Assembly: GCA_030704615.1 (NCBI GenBank)
Contig: CM060733.1
Coordinates: forward strand, 3,596,001-3,660,000
From: Takakia lepidozioides
Taxonomy: Eukaryota > Streptophyta > Takakiopsida > Takakiales > Takakiaceae
Direction: 5' to 3'
DNA length: 64,000 nucleotides
Of this stretch, positions 52,331 to 63,339 are shown one piece after another. A model generated the notes under the pieces. It saw nothing but the letters and a program-made list of their open reading frames with translations, had not been told where the DNA came from and did no database searches. The translations under genes and the position numbers were made by a program. How positions within the stretch are numbered: position 1 is the first letter of the stretch; each line of letters starts with the position of its first letter.

Positions 52331-52820
52331 TCCTATTGGATGAAAAGTAAACAATTATTATTTGTTGACAAATGCCAAAATGAATAGTCATATTATTATT
52401 ATTATTATTATTCTTATAATAAATGGGATAGCACCCCAAAAGCCATTGGCTGCTTGATTTAATATGTAATATATTATTGTTTTAGAATTTTGATTTGTTT
52501 TGTTTCATTTAAACAAAAGCTTATTTAAAACATGGATAATAATTGTATTATGAACCACATTGACCAGTAGTAATGTTATTAATATTAAATATAGCAAACA
52601 ACCAGCAAAATACCACATTCATGTCTACACAAGTTTAATTTGGCTTGATGTGGGAAAATGAAGTTGCCTTTGAACAAGGGGATCTTGTGATCATACATGA
52701 GAATAGCAAGAGCATCAATTCAAAAAATACTGTTCATGTCAGAAGAGCAGTTTTGTTCACCTGTCTCAGCAACCTTCAATCCATAAAGAAAACTAAACTA
52801 AACTTGTAGCATCTTCAATA
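52331..52820. other. AT-rich spacer, no gene
   Basis: AT-rich sequence with an ATT microsatellite (52391-52412) lies between the subterminal repeats and the stop codon of the TNPA-like gene. It probably contains that gene's 3' UTR; an AATAAA-like polyadenylation signal could be supplied by several AT runs. Nothing else is seen. Confidence 0.4.
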
Positions 52821-55800
52821 TCACGCGTGTTTAATAAACTTTTCAGACCATAAGGTGGCACTTCCCTGCGTGTCACCCAATGTGGTATGATTAGGGGTAA
52901 CAGAGTAGTCCGGGTACGGCAACACAACCTCTGAAATCATGACCGATTTCACATGGATACGGTAATAGTTGTCTGGCACATTTGCTTTCGGAAATCCAGC
53001 AATATATCCCACTGCCCTTCTTTTTGGTGCACAAGGATCAAACAATAACACCTTGTCGCCGATCTGAAACTGCAACAAAAACCAGATTCCTATATCAGAA
53101 ATGAACCCTGGAGAACAGAGACTGACAGCTTGGCACTCCTGCAAAATGCATCCTCGTTCTTCCAGCAAACACCCCAACCCTACCTATTGCAGTACTTCCA
53201 ATTCTGAATTGCATTTGCCTGTCTCTATACTCCATGCTGACATGATCAAAGGTGGAACGGTGCCATACCTAGTTGATAGCAGGTTCTGCATGGTCAACAT
53301 GGATGTGGTAGGACGATGTCACAAAACTACCTTTGTAGGTTGTCAATCCTGCAGCTACACAGCGATACATAGGGGGTGTATTGATCCAGCATCAGACAAG
53401 GAAACAAAAGAGGACAAAGGAAGTACTTACACTGTGCGGATTTTGTTGGTCACCCCATGGTTCAGTTACATCCACTGTGGTTGTAGTCTGATTGATAGCA
53501 CATATTGTGCTTTCCCTGCCCATTGAACGCTTCACTGGTTTCACCATCTGCATATTGAATGACACATGATCAAAAAATGAGAATAGCACGAATGACACAC
53601 ATTGTGAAGTAGCATTAACAATACAAATCCACCCACGCGCCCAAGCATTGAATCTTTTGCTCTCACCTTTCTTTGATTATGCTTTGTTGTTGCATCGGGA
53701 GGCAAAGTCGTTGGAACTCTGGCAGCAGGAAGCCCTGGTTCGGATGCCTTTGCAGATTGTTGTGATCCACTACCCATGGCTGCAGTATTGAACAAGTAGT
53801 TGGGCTGCCCATATCTGTATGGGTGCCCTGACACATACTCAGGGATGTGTGCAGCCTTGGATACACCCTCTAACCAAGGCAGTAATTCTTTCATAAGCCT
53901 CTTGCAGTTTGGCTGATCCCTCAACTTCCATGGATACGGGAAGATGCAATTATTTGCAGGGTTGGGTAAGCAAGTGAGTGGGGAATCGTCCACCAGCAAA
54001 GTATTGGTTGGATTGTAATGGCTGTAGTCCTTCCAAAACTTACATAAGTTCTTGTACATGACAGTTTTAGAAGGATTGAGAGGGTCCACCATTCCCACAG
54101 GTTGGTCACAATAGTCTTGGTGAAGCACCATCTTTGGTTGCTTCCCAGGAAACAATGCTTTCACAACTGGAAGGACATTACTCAATGACATGGAAGACCA
54201 TACACCTACATCAAAAATCTGAAGGCATCGGTCCAGAAACTCCTGACACCCAGGTCTGGAGGTGACAGTGGGCTCTAGGTGTTCCCTTGTTCGTAGTCTG
54301 CTCTCACATAACAATCCATTCAAGTCAAGTATAAGGATGTGTTTCTGCCTCTCAGTTGCCGAAGGGCAATTACCAACAACTTGTACATGATTATCATGTA
54401 CAAAAGACACACCTTTCTGTGGGGCACTCTGCAAATTCATGGAGACCTCACAGGCATATTGAGAGGGTAGTACATATGCCGGAAGTGCTACTGGTGTAGG
54501 GGACAACAAAACGGATGAACACTTTGCAGTTGCCTCAACAATATGGGGGGATGGATTGAGTTCACCTTCAGACCAACCCTCCATGTCATCATCCCCCTCC
54601 ATTTCTGAAAGCCCAAACAATGAGCCTATTGTGTTTGGCTTTGGTGGCGGTGAAGAAACTGCCTTGAACAGGTTGAGTGGTGAGCCCATAACATGAGAAA
54701 TAGTCTCATTTGTTGTGTGTGGCGCAAAGGTGGTGCATGGTGGACCTGTAGGTTCCGAATCTGGCACATTCATGCCAAGTTTAGCTGCGAGCGCAATGTT
54801 GAATGCAGCTGCTGCCTCCAGTTGGCCTTGGACTGCTTCCAAAGCTGCCTTGGAGCTGGCTTCCATCTGCACTTGTTTGTTTTCCATAGCATCGAGGCGA
54901 GCTGCTAGTGAACCAATTCCCTGCCCCATCACATAGAACACCTCCAAAGTAACAATTCACTACACTGACTGATGAACTAGTAAGAAAACAGAACCAAACG
55001 GCAACTAGCAATGGCATGGAAATCACGAATATGTAATTCACACCAGAATTGGTACTGAGTTTATATACCGTTGTGGCTGCACTGCCTGTACACCCCGAGC
55101 CGTAGCCTTTGTCACTCCTGGCGCTACCGGCGATCTCCTGCAAACTTGGTGTACGTCCAGTCTCCTTCTCCTGTGATTGCAACAAACTTGCAAGTGTTAA
55201 TGACTAGCATAGCACACTGCCAACAGTAAAGAATTATCTAGGATAGCGTCAATGACTCCCCCTCAATAAGAGTGCTTAGTTTCTTGCTGGCGCCCAACTC
55301 TGAGAAGGCCCCCAAGTAGTAGCAATGTGTACTAATTCAATGGTGATAGGAATAGACTCTGAGCTCCAGCCAAAAAAACCCAACACATAAAGTTTGTCAA
55401 TGCAAAACAATGTGGGAACTTCCTATGTTGTAAGAGAAGTATACCAGTCGTGCTACAACACCGCTGATTCCACTGCGACCTGATCGAGATGTATTCTTCA
55501 CACATCCCCGCGCCTTGACACCATTTGCCTGAAATTTCTTGAAATCAGTGGAACCCCAACTAACAACTAGTTGTGCCCATGTCTTGTCTGGCACATGATG
55601 GGGTTTGGGCAGCCCCACACTATAGTAATTTTTGAACAGCTTATTTCGTTGGTACTTGAGCTGCCCGCAAATTGTTTTTGTAATAGCCTTTATGTTAAGA
55701 CCAGGAGGTCCGTATTCCCAATCTGAAGCCAGGATCTCCATGATCTTTTCAATTAAGTGTAATGGTTGATCCTGAGCATACAATGACCAGTCCAACAAAC

Positions 55801-58674
55801 GTTGACACTGCCCTCGCAGAGCTGTCATCCACTGGTTCCGAGCAGGACCTTCAGGGTTTCCAAGTTCATCACAAGAAATGAAAAATTTCCTCCTCCCTAC
55901 AGCCACATTCTGAGCAGCCTGGTCTCTCAGATCTTTTGCAAGTGCCCTTCTTTCCCTCCTTAAAGCATTTTTGCGTTCTATAGGAGTCACACCTGATGTC
56001 CCCCCAGGACTAAGGCTGGAATCCTGCAAGGTTTCAGCAGTACCATGCATGTTACCACCTTCACTCTGTTGGGGCTGGACTGCTGTCTCCCACCCCACAG
56101 GATGATGCGGAGCAAATGCATCCTCGGTCTGTTTCAGAATGCCTTTCCCTTTCAGGGTATTAGGTGTACCTGGAGATGTTGGATAAAGAGGTGGCCGCGG
56201 TGCAGTGAAGCTCGAAGGTGCCGGCAGTTGTACTCCACTGTAGTTGGATCCTGAAGGTTGGTGGCCACCATACTGGACCTGCCCCTGGTGTGGTCTTGCA
56301 GGGCTGGTAGGATAGAGGGAGGAAGTAGGTTGGTTGTACATAGGCCGAGGAGGATACATACTATGGGGATGCATTCCATAATGGTGGTAAATGGAATACC
56401 CACCTTGACTAGGATCATGCATTGGAGCGCCTGCAGGTGGAGCAAAAGAATTGTAATTCTGGCACTGAGAATCATTGTTTGGAGGTTGATAGTGAGGATA
56501 CGGCATGTGCCCATGCAGATTATACCCTGACATGGCAGGATACTGTGGGTACATAAGCGGATACGAGGGAGGAGCCGATACTGGTGGATACAAGGGAGCT
56601 GGAACGTCAGTCTGTGGAGTGGGCGGGGCTGGTTTTTCGTAAGGGGGAACAACCGCGCCACTCATCACAGCAGTTGGCGCAATAGTTGGTGCACACTTTG
56701 CTGGAGTAAGAGACTTATGCTCGTTCGCATCCTTCCCTGCAATTCCCTTCCTTTTTTTGACTGAACTCTGCACACATTGCTCAACAGAAACATGTGAAAC
56801 AATACGACCATACTACTAGGGATGGCAAACCACGTGGGTAAGCCAAGCCCAAAGGCCTATGCAAGAAGACCCTGTCAGTCAGACCTATGGTACAGTCAGC
56901 TGAATCGCATGCCTCATACCAGCGACCCTATGATAAATACCTGAATATTAGGAAGGAAGAACTCACCCTGCTAGATGAATCTGACGTGGAGGCTGAAGTG
57001 TCTAAGGCCATGTCAAAAGCATGAAGAATGTCCGAACAAAACAATGTTAGGCATAAACTTCCCTGAACTCGTTTCCAGTTTGTGACATGGGTGAGGACTT
57101 TGAGGATGATCTGAAGGGCAGACCTACCCTTGGCACTAGACTGAAAATTTAACCTCCGGATGGGGAGTCTACCTTTGAACAATAAACAGATGCAGAGAGG
57201 AAAGGGAGATTGTCGATGCTCACTGGTGTGGGTGGCCTGAAGACAATGTCCATTTTGTGATACAAGTCTGGGGTATTCTCATCAGAGAGCGACCCTCTTC
57301 AGGACCATCAAGAACATAGTCCCTGCACCTCTGTTCACCAACTATCAATATCTCAAGGCTGAGTCTAAAGCGGTGGGCCCTGTTGGGGTCTCATTGCTTG
57401 GTAGCCCACATACAACAAAACTGATGAACGTGTGAAGGGCTTTCTAAAAGGAATCTGGAAAGCCTGAACTAATGTTTATAACACGGTAAGTCCTACTAAT
57501 GGAGTGAGCCCCTCATTCTAATGGCAGACAGTAAATGTGTTGATCGACAAAACTGATATTGCTACCTCTGACCAGTTCCTGGTTTGGAATGAGATCAAAA
57601 GGTGTTTTCCCAACACCAAGAGATATGTGAAACATTCGATTCGGAAGTGGCGCATAGAAAAACTTCATAATGAGGAGGTCAAGGTTGAGTATGTCCAGGC
57701 CTTGCAAGAGGCTCTCCCTCTCGATGCAATCGCTCCAAGAACTTCAGTCTCGCTCTGATAACGCAAGAAATGAAGTCGAAAGAGCAGGGGACTCTTGGGA
57801 GAGTTTCGTTTCCTCCGTGGTTGACAAGATCATTGGGATGAAACTAATTGTCTGTGCTAGAGCTGTTAATTGGTGGACCAATGAGATTAAACTCAAGATA
57901 GCTGAGAGACGAGCCCTCTATAAAGAGTGCTGCAATTTGGAAACCAACAGAGAATTGTGGGCGAGGTACTACCAGCTCCGTAAAGATATCAATCAGCTTG
58001 TTAGGTCTCAGAACCCTAAATTATACTGGGACAAGTTATATAGTGTTTGAAACTCGGAACTTTGGTGCAGATCGCAAACCTGCTGATGGGTTGGGGAGTT
58101 TGCAGGGTGCTTTGCGCGCTTTCTCTTTGTTGGGGCTTCTTTCATCGTTTCCATCTCTGACTCCGAGCTGGTCTCATTCAAGTCTTCATGTGCGGCATAA
58201 TCTTGGTCTCGCTGCAATTCTTGCTCTCGTGCCTCCTCTGTGTCTGACTCCGCTACCACCTGCGCTTCCTCCTCTTGCTCTACCTCTTTCTCCCGTTGTG
58301 ACATTGCAGAGTGCAGGAGTTGAACTCTGTGACTTCGGCGAGGAGGACCTGTGTGTTTGAGGATTTCCTCAACGAGGCGTTTAGGGCGACTCAATCTCGC
58401 TTCGACGCTGCAAAGAAGAAGAAGAAAGACAATGTCAGCAGCAGCAAAACCCTAACATATCCTCTCTGCAGGTTTGGAGCTTTTAATGCGGTTTCATGGC
58501 TAGGGCTAGGTAGGGCATATGAAAAAACGCAAGTTCGGACCTCTTTGCAATGTCGTAGATCTTCAGTCGTGCGAAGAATGCCTTGTTCTCCGCTTGACGC
58601 TTTGCTCGTTCTACCTCCCTCGCTGTAGGCTTGCGCCCTGGTGTAACTTCTGGACACTCTATGTCTGTCTCCAT
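52821..58674 (-). CDS. TNPA-like protein with embedded FCP1/NIF phosphatase domain
   Basis: Seven exons read on the minus strand join in phase: 58674-58541, 58407-58071, 56767-55445, 55170-55069, 54941-53667, 53547-53431 and 53069-52821, giving 1178 residues. Residues 1-157 are highly charged, and 158-380 are rich in proline and tyrosine. About 430-630 match Transposase_24 (DELGNPEGPARNQW; WAQLVVSWGSTDFKKF; then TGRTPSLQEI in exon 4). A coiled coil lies at about 640-695. An FCP1/NIF-type HAD phosphatase domain spans about 833-995, with LILDLNGLL (Asp838, Asn840), FDVGVWSS and NTLLVDDSP. The C-terminus (about 1097-1178) is the TNP1/En-Spm domain (GDKVLLFDP...; TLGDTQGSATLW). TNPA binds CACTA subterminal repeats. 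The phosphatase inserted in it is the unusual part. The donor of exon 2 (GTTTGC) is weak; the others are canonical or near it. Confidence 0.8.
53667..54941 (-). other. Exon with FCP1/NIF HAD domain (DxN variant)
   Basis: FCP1/SCP phosphatases dephosphorylate the RNA polymerase II C-terminal domain and use a DxDx(T/V) motif. Here the motif is D-L-N-G-L-L, so the second aspartate, the general acid, is asparagine. A plant family of FCP1-homology proteins also has DLNGLL, and the following blocks (RPGCQEFLDRC, VGVWSS, MYKNLCKFW, NTLLVDDSP, NPANNCIFPYPW) resemble that family. This suggests capture of a host gene. Whether the domain is catalytic is doubtful. The same exon also encodes the upstream coiled coil. 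Confidence 0.8.
57040..58060 (+). mobile_element. LINE ORF2 fragments inside TNPA intron 2
   Basis: First comes a 3' piece with the zf-RVT-like and tail blocks also found in the ABC1K introns (57050-57520). A fragment of the linker between endonuclease and RT follows (57535-58030; SIRKWRIEKLHNEEVK, VNWWTNEIKLKIAERRALYK, KDINQLVRSQNPK). The order is the reverse of an intact LINE, so two pieces were joined. They lie wholly in the second intron of the TNPA-like gene, on the opposite strand. Confidence 0.65.
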
Positions 58675-58703
58675 TTCCTGACGAGTCTCACTCAGTCGCC
58701 AAG

Positions 58704-61700
58704 ATGATCCCTCCTACTGCCCATCGATTGCAAAGGCGGACACAAGCAGAACATGACGATGACAGATTGTGGAAACTAGAGGAAGCGCGAGCAAGAAGAC
58801 TGGGTCTTCGGAAAATTCTATGTCCATGCAATGCCTGTCATGGTGGGAACTGGCAAACCATTGGCCGGGCTAAGCGTCATCTGCTTTTGAACTTGCGAGA
58901 TCCTAACTTGCGAGAACTCCCGGTGCATATCTGTGGATTCTCTTCCCTTAACCCTGATGCATACTTTGAAATTATAAGAAACAGTTCAAATTCCTGGTAG
59001 CGGGATTGTTGTAAGGTGTAGAGTATTGTACATGCCCGTTTTCCTATTGCCACGTGCCTGTATTATGGCACGTTCCACATCCACCATTTCCAACCCTAAA
59101 CTCCCCATCTTATTGTGGATTGACATGTGGACTGATATGCTTATAAGCAGGAAAACTCTGGAGACGAACATGAGGGGTTTAGAACGGAAACCAGCCCTGC
59201 AGGTGGTCCTGATACCTTGGATCGTAATCTTGACATGCTTAGAATGCTCCGGGAGACATTCGCAACTACAGATAATGGGGTGCAAACTGGTGATGCACAT
59301 GAGGAACCGGGAGATGGAACACAGGGCCAATGGGACACAGATGGAGTGCCAGAGCAGACTGATGGTGGACTGAAGAGCGATGGTGATCGTGGTGCAGCGA
59401 GTGCCTTACGTTTTGAGCAGGAGGCATCCAGGGCTTTGTATGTAGGGAGTTCTTCCTCTCGATTGTCTGCTACCTTACTGCTGTTAAATGCTTGTCAAAC
59501 CCATGGTGTGTCAAACACCTTTGTCGATGAACTCCTTACATTGTTAGGAAGACAACTGTTGCCAGCAGACAATTGCCTGCCAAAGTCCCACTATGAGGCA
59601 AAACAACTCATAATGGAACTCGGGCTTCATTACGAGAGTATACATGCATGTCCGAAAGGTTGTGTGTTGTTCAGAAGGGAGCTTCAAAATTTGGAGGTTT
59701 GTCCAAAATGTCAGGCATGTCGTTATGTGGTGGGTACGAAGACACCAGTACCTCGTAAGGTCCTTCGACATTTCCCTATCATTCCAAGGCTGCTTCGAAT
59801 GTATAAAGCCAAATCCATCTCAGAGTTATTGTCATGGCACTTTAAGAATCGAAGTTTGGATGGCTTGGTTAGGCACCCAGCAGACAGCAAGGCTTGGGCC
59901 CACATTGACCAAAAATGGCCTGAGTTTGCAGCGGACCCCAGAAATCTGCGATTGGGTCTCGCATGGGATGGTGTCAATCCTTACAGTGATAAATCAAACA
60001 AATGGTCAACTTGGCCTGTCATGTTGGTAAACTATAATCTTCCACCATGGCTGTGTACTAAGCCATTTTTCACGATGTTGGCTTTATTGATTCCTGGACC
60101 ACAATCTGTGGGAAATGACAATGCAGATGTTTATCTGCAGCCCCTTGTGGATGAGCTGAAATTGTTGTGGGAAGTTGGTGTGGAGGCATTGGATGGAAGT
60201 AGCCTAGTGGGGCAACAGTCATTTCGCATGAGGGCCATCTTGATGTGGTCAATCCACGACTTTCCAGCTTATGGGTTGCTAGCAGGATGCGCACACGGGG
60301 GATACAAGGCCTGCCCAGCTTGCGGCCCTAATGTTGATTCCAGGTACTCCAAGGCATGCAAAAAAGTTTTGTATCTTGGTCATAGGAGATACTTGCCTGC
60401 TATTCATCCCTATAGGAATAACTCGTCCCACTTTAATGGACATGTGGAACATAGAGCAGCTCCTATGGTGGTCACTGCAAGTGAGCAATTTGACCGGGCT
60501 ACAACCAGAGAGTTGTATCTCGCAATGGGAGGGGCTAAGGGGGGAAAACTGGACCCTTCAAAGGAACATGGCATGAAACGGGTCACTGTTTTGAACCAAT
60601 TGCCATACTGGAAAGACTTACTCATCCGATACACACTGGATGTGATGCATTGTGAAAAAAATTGTGTGAGAATGTGCTGAGAACCATTCTTGGGGAGAAG
60701 GACACAGCCACATCTAGGAAGGATATGGAACTCAATGTCATTCGTGAACACTTGTGGTTGAGACCCCATCCCTCTCACCCGAACAAGTTGGTCAAGCCTT
60801 TGGCCCCATATGTTCTTACTGAAGATGAGAAGGTGCTGTTTTTGGAAACATTGGCTGCAGTAAAGGCCCCCACAGGTTATGCTGCCACATTCCAGAAACA
60901 TGTGGCTGACAATAAACTGTCTACAATGAAAACCCATGACTACCATGTAATGATGCAGCAGATTTTACCTCTTTGCATTCGAGGGGTATTGGGAAAGGGT
61001 CCACGGATGGCAATTATGAGGCTTTCTCGAGTCTTCCAAAAAGTGTGTGCAAAGATCATTAATCCAGCTGAGGTACCGGCCTTAAAAGAAGATGTTGCAA
61101 TCACTATGTGTCTGCTGGAGAAAGAATTCCCTCCGTCATTTTTTGATATCATGACTCACTTGCTTGTACACCTTGTGGACGAATTGGAGGTGTGTGGTCC
61201 CGTGTCTAGCCGTTGGATGTATCCTATGGAACGGTATATGAAGACATTAAAAGGCTATGTAAGGAATATGAGCCGACCTGAAGGGAGCATGGCGGAAGGG
61301 TATGCTTTGGATGAGGCCCTAGGGTTTCTAACTGAGTATATGGCTGAATTTCATGCTACAAGCCGAAGGGTGTGGGACTCCAATGAAGAAGACTCAGTTA
61401 GTGGGGAGGTGGTTGAAGGATTGGGAACTGTACGAGTCCTCACCATTCAAGAACGAGACAGTGCACACGAGTATATTTTGCACAACACAGATTGCATGAA
61501 ACCATTCCTTGAGTAAGTATGTTGCTTATCATATCCTGTGTGTTTCATTTCTGCCAATGGTATAAGCTGTAATCCTAATTTGCAATTCTCATTTGGACAG
61601 GGCCTATGAAGAGGAGATGGCACTCATAGAAGCATCCCGCACTGAGTTCAGAACAGCATACCTTTGTGGACAAGACCAAGACCACCACAATGGAGAAATT

Positions 61701-62513
61701 CCATACCCAACAGATATGCGCTTACTGGCTCCATTCCATGAATGGATTGAAGGTGCTGTCCAACGCAAGGTGAGTTCAGGTGAGTCCTATGATTTGGACA
61801 TATGCCATTTATGTATACCACCAGCAGTACAGTCATTGGGCTTCAAGTCCATGTATGCTTACGGCAATCACTTTCGAGCAATAAGTGATGGGACTGGCGC
61901 CAGAGACAGGGTGACATTTGATTCTGGAGTTGCTCAAGTATTCCATCAGGAAAGCGAAAACAGAGCAGGTATGTCCAGACGAGTGTTATCCCAATTGGAA
62001 TATGTGGGTGTTGTAAGAGAAATAATTCAACTGGATTACGGAATTCTTCACCCAATTCTGTTCTTGTGTACATGGGTGAGGTCACACATGGTGGGCCGGA
62101 ATGCCACCATGAAACGAGATGATTATGGCTTTCTCTTGGTTGACTTCAGTCGCATGTTGCCTGGGATGGAGCAGCCCTGGACATTCCCTAGTCAGGTGGA
62201 GCAAGTTTTTTTCTCGGATGAAAAAAGTTCACGAGGGAACTGGAAGGTGGTCCTTCACAAGGACCCTCGATCCCGACGAGTGGTTCACGATATTACAGAA
62301 GTGGCACTGGGTGAGGGAGACATTTATGTAGGCATGGTGCCTCCTGAAATTCCTCATAACATCATGACTGAGCTTGCTGTTTGTGTTCCTTTGAGTGAGG
62401 CAGATGAATTGGCCATTGCCAACTTGAATGCACCTGCAAGGCAGAGGCGAAATGGTAGAAGGCGGAGGCAAGCTCCACATGGGAGGTACCAAGCCAGTTG
62501 TGCTATGGTGTAG
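58704..62513 (+). pseudogene. CACTA transposase TnpD with one-base frameshift
   Basis: Exon 1 from 58704 has the N-terminal Transpos_assoc pattern (ILCPCNACHGG, RAKRHLL). The main exon runs from about 59151 to 61512 and the last from 61601 to 62513; the junction 61512/61601 (GTAAGT...GGACAG) is in phase. Transposase_21 spans 59440-60680 (LYVGSSSSRLSATLLLLN, CPKGCVLFRRELQNLEVCPK, LDVMHCEKN). DUF4218-like sequence (MTHLLVHLVDELEVCGPVSS, WMYPMERYMKTLKGYVRN) follows to about 61340, and DUF4216-like sequence lies at 61990-62250. One base is missing in the A7 run at 60654-60660, so the frame closes at 60680 and reopens at 60662. The exon 1/2 junction is not resolved. The basic C-terminus is RQRRNGRRRRQAPHGR. 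Confidence 0.8.
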
Positions 62514-63339
62514 AGTTGGTTTCTGCTATTGCATGTACTTTTCCAGGGTTTAGACTTGATACAACATGGTACCTTCCATGGGTGGGAGTGACTGAGCTGT
62601 TGGGGTGGGCAAAATTCTGACAAACACACTTTCATTTGTGACAGTGAACCCTAAACAGTCATGAAGCTGTGGCATGAATACTTTTCTGACCCTAATCAAT
62701 GGTGGCCCAATTGTGGGAAAAAGGTGAATGCATGTTGGATTATAGAGAGTAGCAGATGCAATTGAGCATAGGAACTAGTGTGAGAAGTTGAGTTGGGTGT
62801 TTCCTTGAACAAATGTAGGCTGTTATTGTCAGTTGCTACCAGCAAGGCAAAGATGTATGCATGATTTGTGAGAGGCATGGATAGCTGAAGGAGCAGGGAT
62901 AGAGTGTGGGTCCAGATTCATCCAAGAGGGCCACATTTCAAGCACAACATTGCCTATGATTCCTTGTGGAAGGATTGGTACAAGAAACCTGCATGGGTAG
63001 ATGGTCAACTGGAAGCCGCAGCAGCAGCGGCACAATTGGTAAAATCAGGCGATGAGGGCACCTTCTTCAACACATTTCAGCCTGTTTTTCCCCCTTATCA
63101 CAATCGGCCCTAAATTTCCATGTTGAATTATGCAAGTTAGCTGGTTGACTGAATCTTTGATAGATTGGAGTGACTTTGACATGATACTGCCAATGTGACA
63201 ACAGGAAAGTATCCAGAAACAGGTACAAGAGATGAGGAGAAGGTGTGGAATGAATACTTTTCTGATTTGGTCAAGTTTAGGGAGTGTTCAACACCATGGC
63301 TGAATAAGATGTGGTGTGGGATGGAGCCTTTGAATTGCT
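62514..63339 (+). repeat. TnpD 3' flank joined to OSB-like exon debris
   Basis: After the TnpD stop, about 125 bp of flank lead into OSB-like sequence. It has a first PDF exon (62665-62725, WHEYFSDPNQWWP-like with a GTGAATG donor), intron-like sequence, a second PDF exon (62930-63050, FKHNIAYDSLWKDWYKKPAW; VDGQLEAAAAAAQLVKSG) and another intron. A short PPR scrap (TTCAACACCATGGCTGAATA) appears at 63288. Intron ends are preserved. Confidence 0.6.

Larger units (their letters stand above)
51863..62640. mobile_element. CACTA (En/Spm) DNA transposon, right end not found
   Basis: The left end CACTAGTACAGAAACTGG matches plant CACTA terminal repeats and lies at an exact break in the PPR-DYW 3' flank. 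Subterminal DNA (51890-52320) holds repeated TTGGTGTGA/TCACACCAA words, as expected of TNPA-binding arrays. Inside are a minus-strand TNPA-like gene (58674-52821) and a plus-strand TnpD transposase (58704-62513). I found no complementary CCAGTTTCTGTACTAGTG right end in the window. Around 62640 the sequence turns into OSB-like exon debris, so the right end is lost, rearranged or outside the window. Confidence 0.8.

Noticed and set aside
59026-59373. A 115-codon open frame upstream of the main TnpD exon
   Set aside because: It is out of frame with the conserved transposase frame that starts near 59136 and has no domain of its own.
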